Source: JAIVJN01 sp036732565 (GTDB lineage Bacteria > Acidobacteriota > Vicinamibacteria > Vicinamibacterales > UBA2999). Taken from it: a stretch of DNA of 13,028 bases. Position numbers and translations under genes: made by a program. Below, piece after piece: positions 11,552 to 13,028 of the stretch. Every line of letters begins with the position of its first letter. Within the stretch, counting starts at the first letter, position 1. The notes under the pieces are model-generated. The model was not told the DNA's origin. It was given only the letters and a program-made list of their open reading frames with translations, and did not search any database. The stretch covers positions 1 to 13,028 of the forward strand of contig DAINCF010000179.1 in the NCBI GenBank assembly GCA_036732565.1, in the 5' to 3' direction.

Positions 11552-13028
11552 CTAGCTCGCCCTCCTCGCGGTATTTCCGTGCCGCCCGTCCGGGCGGCCG
11601 TTGGCGTCGTCGAGACCATCCGGGCGGCGGTTGGCGTCGTCCAGCCGATCCGGGCGGCGAGCGGCGGCGCCGGAGTGCACCGGGCGACGACCAATCATCA
11701 GGAAGAAACCGCCCTCGCGGCTTCCGGTGATGATCTGTTTGGCCTGCACGGTCGCGTGATTGAGCGCGGATCCGGCGGGCTCGGGCGCGAACAAATCGTG
11801 GCCATTTCCCGTCGCGCCGACGGTCGACGGAATGCCACGAACGAAGTCCAGACCGGTCTCATCGAACCATTCGAGCACTTCGCCAATCGTGTGCTTCGAC
11901 TCGTGCGGGTGCTGATACTGATCCGCAAACCACGCGCGGCGCTTCTCGCGGCTCATCTTCGTCGACCGCAGATACGGATCGAGCCACGTCGCGCGTCCGC
12001 CGGTCAGGCGAAAGATCGCGCGCCTCAGGTCGGTCATCAGCCGCCCGTATTTGTTGTAGAGCCCGATGATGATGTAGCCACCCGGCTTGAGCAGCGGCAC
12101 GAGACCCGTGAAGCCGCCGTACGGATCCGCGGTGTGGTGCAAGACACCGTTGCAGAGGATGACGTCGAACTGCTCTGACGCGAACGTCGGCCGGAACAGG
12201 TTCATCTGCGCGAAGCGCACCCGATCGAGGCCGTGCTCGCTGCGGAACCGCTCCGCCAGACGCAACGAGTTCAGGCACAGATCGACGCCGATGACTTCGC
12301 GGCACGAGATACCGAGAAAGTTCGTCAGCTGGCCGGTGCCGCAACCGACTTCGAGGATGCGTCCATTGAACGGCAGCCCCTCGTTCAGCATGTGGGCGTA
12401 GATGCCGCGGCGTGACTTGTCGATCAACGACCGCACCGAATCGTGCTCGTCGTAGTTGGGGAACGGCGTCTCTTCGTAGAACGCCTTGACGGCTTCGGTG
12501 ACGTCCGTATCCGCACCGAACTTCTCATGAGGCCAGAAGAGCTGGGGGATGCCGTCGGTGATCACGAAGCTGTGGCCACACGCCGAACACCTGAGTCCGC
12601 CGTCGTGGGCGACGAGGGACGCGCCGTGCCCGCATGGACAGCACCAGGGCTCGCTCGTGTACGCGCGGATGCCGGGCAACGCCAACGCGTGACGCTCGGC
12701 TGGTTGCTCGGCCTTGGACAGCACGTAATGTCCCATGCACAGGACGTCGATGTCCGACGACATGAACGTGTGATACGCCTCTCGTGGCCTGCACACGATC
12801 GGATCCCATCCGAGGTTGAAGCTGGTGTTGACGACGACGGGACAACCGGTCTGTCGGTGGAAGGCGTCGATGACTCCGTGGTAGAGGCCGTGCCGCTCGC
12901 GATCCACGGTCTGGATACGCGCGGAGTAGTCCACGTGCGTCGCCGCAGGAATCTCGGACCGATGGACCGACAGCTTGTCGAGACCGGTGCGGTGCTCCTC
13001 GCCGGCGCTGACGTGCCGGCGGCGCGAT
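11552..13028 (-). CDS. Carbamoyltransferase C-terminal domain fused to zinc ribbon and SAM methyltransferase (N-terminus beyond window edge)
   Basis: The last 491 codons are visible; the frame stays open to the right edge, so the apparent GTG start near 12934 is internal. Visible residues about 20-110 are the C-terminal half of a NodU/CmcH-type O-carbamoyltransferase: EIPAATHVDYSARIQTV, VVNTSFNLGWDPIVC (NTSFN at 67-71), then a CMGHYVLSK end. Next is a Trm112-like zinc ribbon with CCPC (129-132) and CSAC (147-150), closing on TDGIPQLFWP. A class I methyltransferase follows, with ILEVGCGTGQL (224-234), Asp249 in GVDL, CNGVLHHTADP and LLKPGGYIIIGLYNKYGR. The tail carries a 10-residue repeat. Carbamoyltransferases of this family move a carbamoyl group from carbamoyl phosphate to a hydroxyl of a sugar or natural product. 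It is the first gene seen of an operon with SxtJ, DUF5989 and an SGNH hydrolase. Whether the N-terminal catalytic half is intact cannot be seen. Confidence 0.9.
   Translation of the reverse strand, partial: SRRRHVSAGEEHRTGLDKLSVHRSEIPAATHVDYSARIQTVDRERHGLYHGVIDAFHRQTGCPVVVNTSFNLGWDPIVCRPREAYHTFMSSDIDVLCMGHYVLSKAEQPAERHALALPGIRAYTSEPWCCPCGHGASLVAHDGGLRCSACGHSFVITDGIPQLFWPHEKFGADTDVTEAVKAFYEETPFPNYDEHDSVRSLIDKSRRGIYAHMLNEGLPFNGRILEVGCGTGQLTNFLGISCREVIGVDLCLNSLRLAERFRSEHGLDRVRFAQMNLFRPTFASEQFDVILCNGVLHHTADPYGGFTGLVPLLKPGGYIIIGLYNKYGRLMTDLRRAIFRLTGGRATWLDPYLRSTKMSREKRRAWFADQYQHPHESKHTIGEVLEWFDETGLDFVRGIPSTVGATGNGHDLFAPEPAGSALNHATVQAKQIITGSREGGFFLMIGRRPVHSGAAARRPDRLDDANRRPDGLDDANGRPDGRHGNTARRAS
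11573..11656 (-). repeat. 30-bp in-frame tandem repeat at the 3' end of the carbamoyltransferase fusion gene
   Basis: Two full units and one partial unit encode RPDRLDDANR, RPDGLDDANG and RPDGRHGN just before the stop. The units are nearly identical at DNA level (CCGGGCGGC, then GTTGGCGTCGTC on the plus strand). The period of 30 bp keeps the frame. The tail is charged and probably disordered, and its copy number may vary between strains. Confidence 0.75.

Noticed and set aside
9915..13028. Part of a true saxitoxin biosynthesis cluster
   Set aside because: No SxtA-like polyketide synthase, amidinotransferase or other tailoring gene is seen, and the genes on the other side are unrelated; only the carbamoylation cassette resembles sxt genes.

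Overview
The window is GC-rich and densely coded, with short spacers and runs of overlapping genes. The protein set (YebC, RuvCAB, FabH, a class C beta-lactamase-like hydrolase, and a SxtJ/DUF5989 carbamoyltransferase cassette), the GTG and TTG starts, and the low-complexity palindromic spacers fit a Gram-negative-type soil or sediment bacterium. My best guess is Acidobacteriota, Vicinamibacteria-like. That is an inference from general look; no rRNA or other lineage marker is present.

Layout. (a) 1-492: 5' part of a minus-strand RimJ/RimL-type GNAT acetyltransferase, cut by the window edge. (b) 493-961: a spacer of about 470 bp, visibly more AT-rich than its flanks, with two clear inverted repeats and no convincing gene. 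(c) 962-5783, minus strand: a SAM methyltransferase, then a tight operon yebC-ruvC-ruvA-ruvB-fabH in which every junction is a 4-nt start/stop overlap (GTGA, ATGA, ATGA, TTGA). (d) 5784-5862: a divergent spacer built mostly from a 21-bp tandem repeat, leading to a plus-strand hotdog thioesterase (5863-6321). (e) 6331-6468: a nested quasi-palindrome of about 138 bp between convergent genes. (f) 6478-7236, minus strand: a six-helix membrane protein of unknown function. It is divergent from a membrane-anchored serine hydrolase (7258-9168, plus) across a 21-bp gap holding overlapping -10-like boxes. A GNAT protein (9156-9908) overlaps the hydrolase's end. (g) 9915-13028, minus strand: a carbamoyltransferase C-terminus fused to a zinc ribbon and a methyltransferase, then a SxtJ-family membrane protein, a DUF5989 protein and a membrane-anchored SGNH (GDSL) hydrolase.

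How the genes work together. The yebC-ruvCAB block joins a translation or gene-expression factor to the complete Holliday-junction machinery: RuvA binds the junction, RuvB drives branch migration and RuvC cuts. fabH is an unusual passenger translated from the ruvB end. The left-hand operon (g) has the same order as sxtI-J-K-L of the cyanobacterial saxitoxin cluster (carbamoyltransferase, SxtJ, SxtK-like, GDSL lipase). No other sxt gene is visible here, so it is better read as a general O-carbamoylation cassette acting on an unknown, perhaps envelope-associated, substrate. The added methyltransferase domain suggests that one polypeptide performs two modifications.

The most interesting material is region (g), the repeat elements that occupy nearly every spacer (4939-5010, 5784-5837, 6331-6468, 11070-11130), and the tight divergent promoter at 7236-7258.
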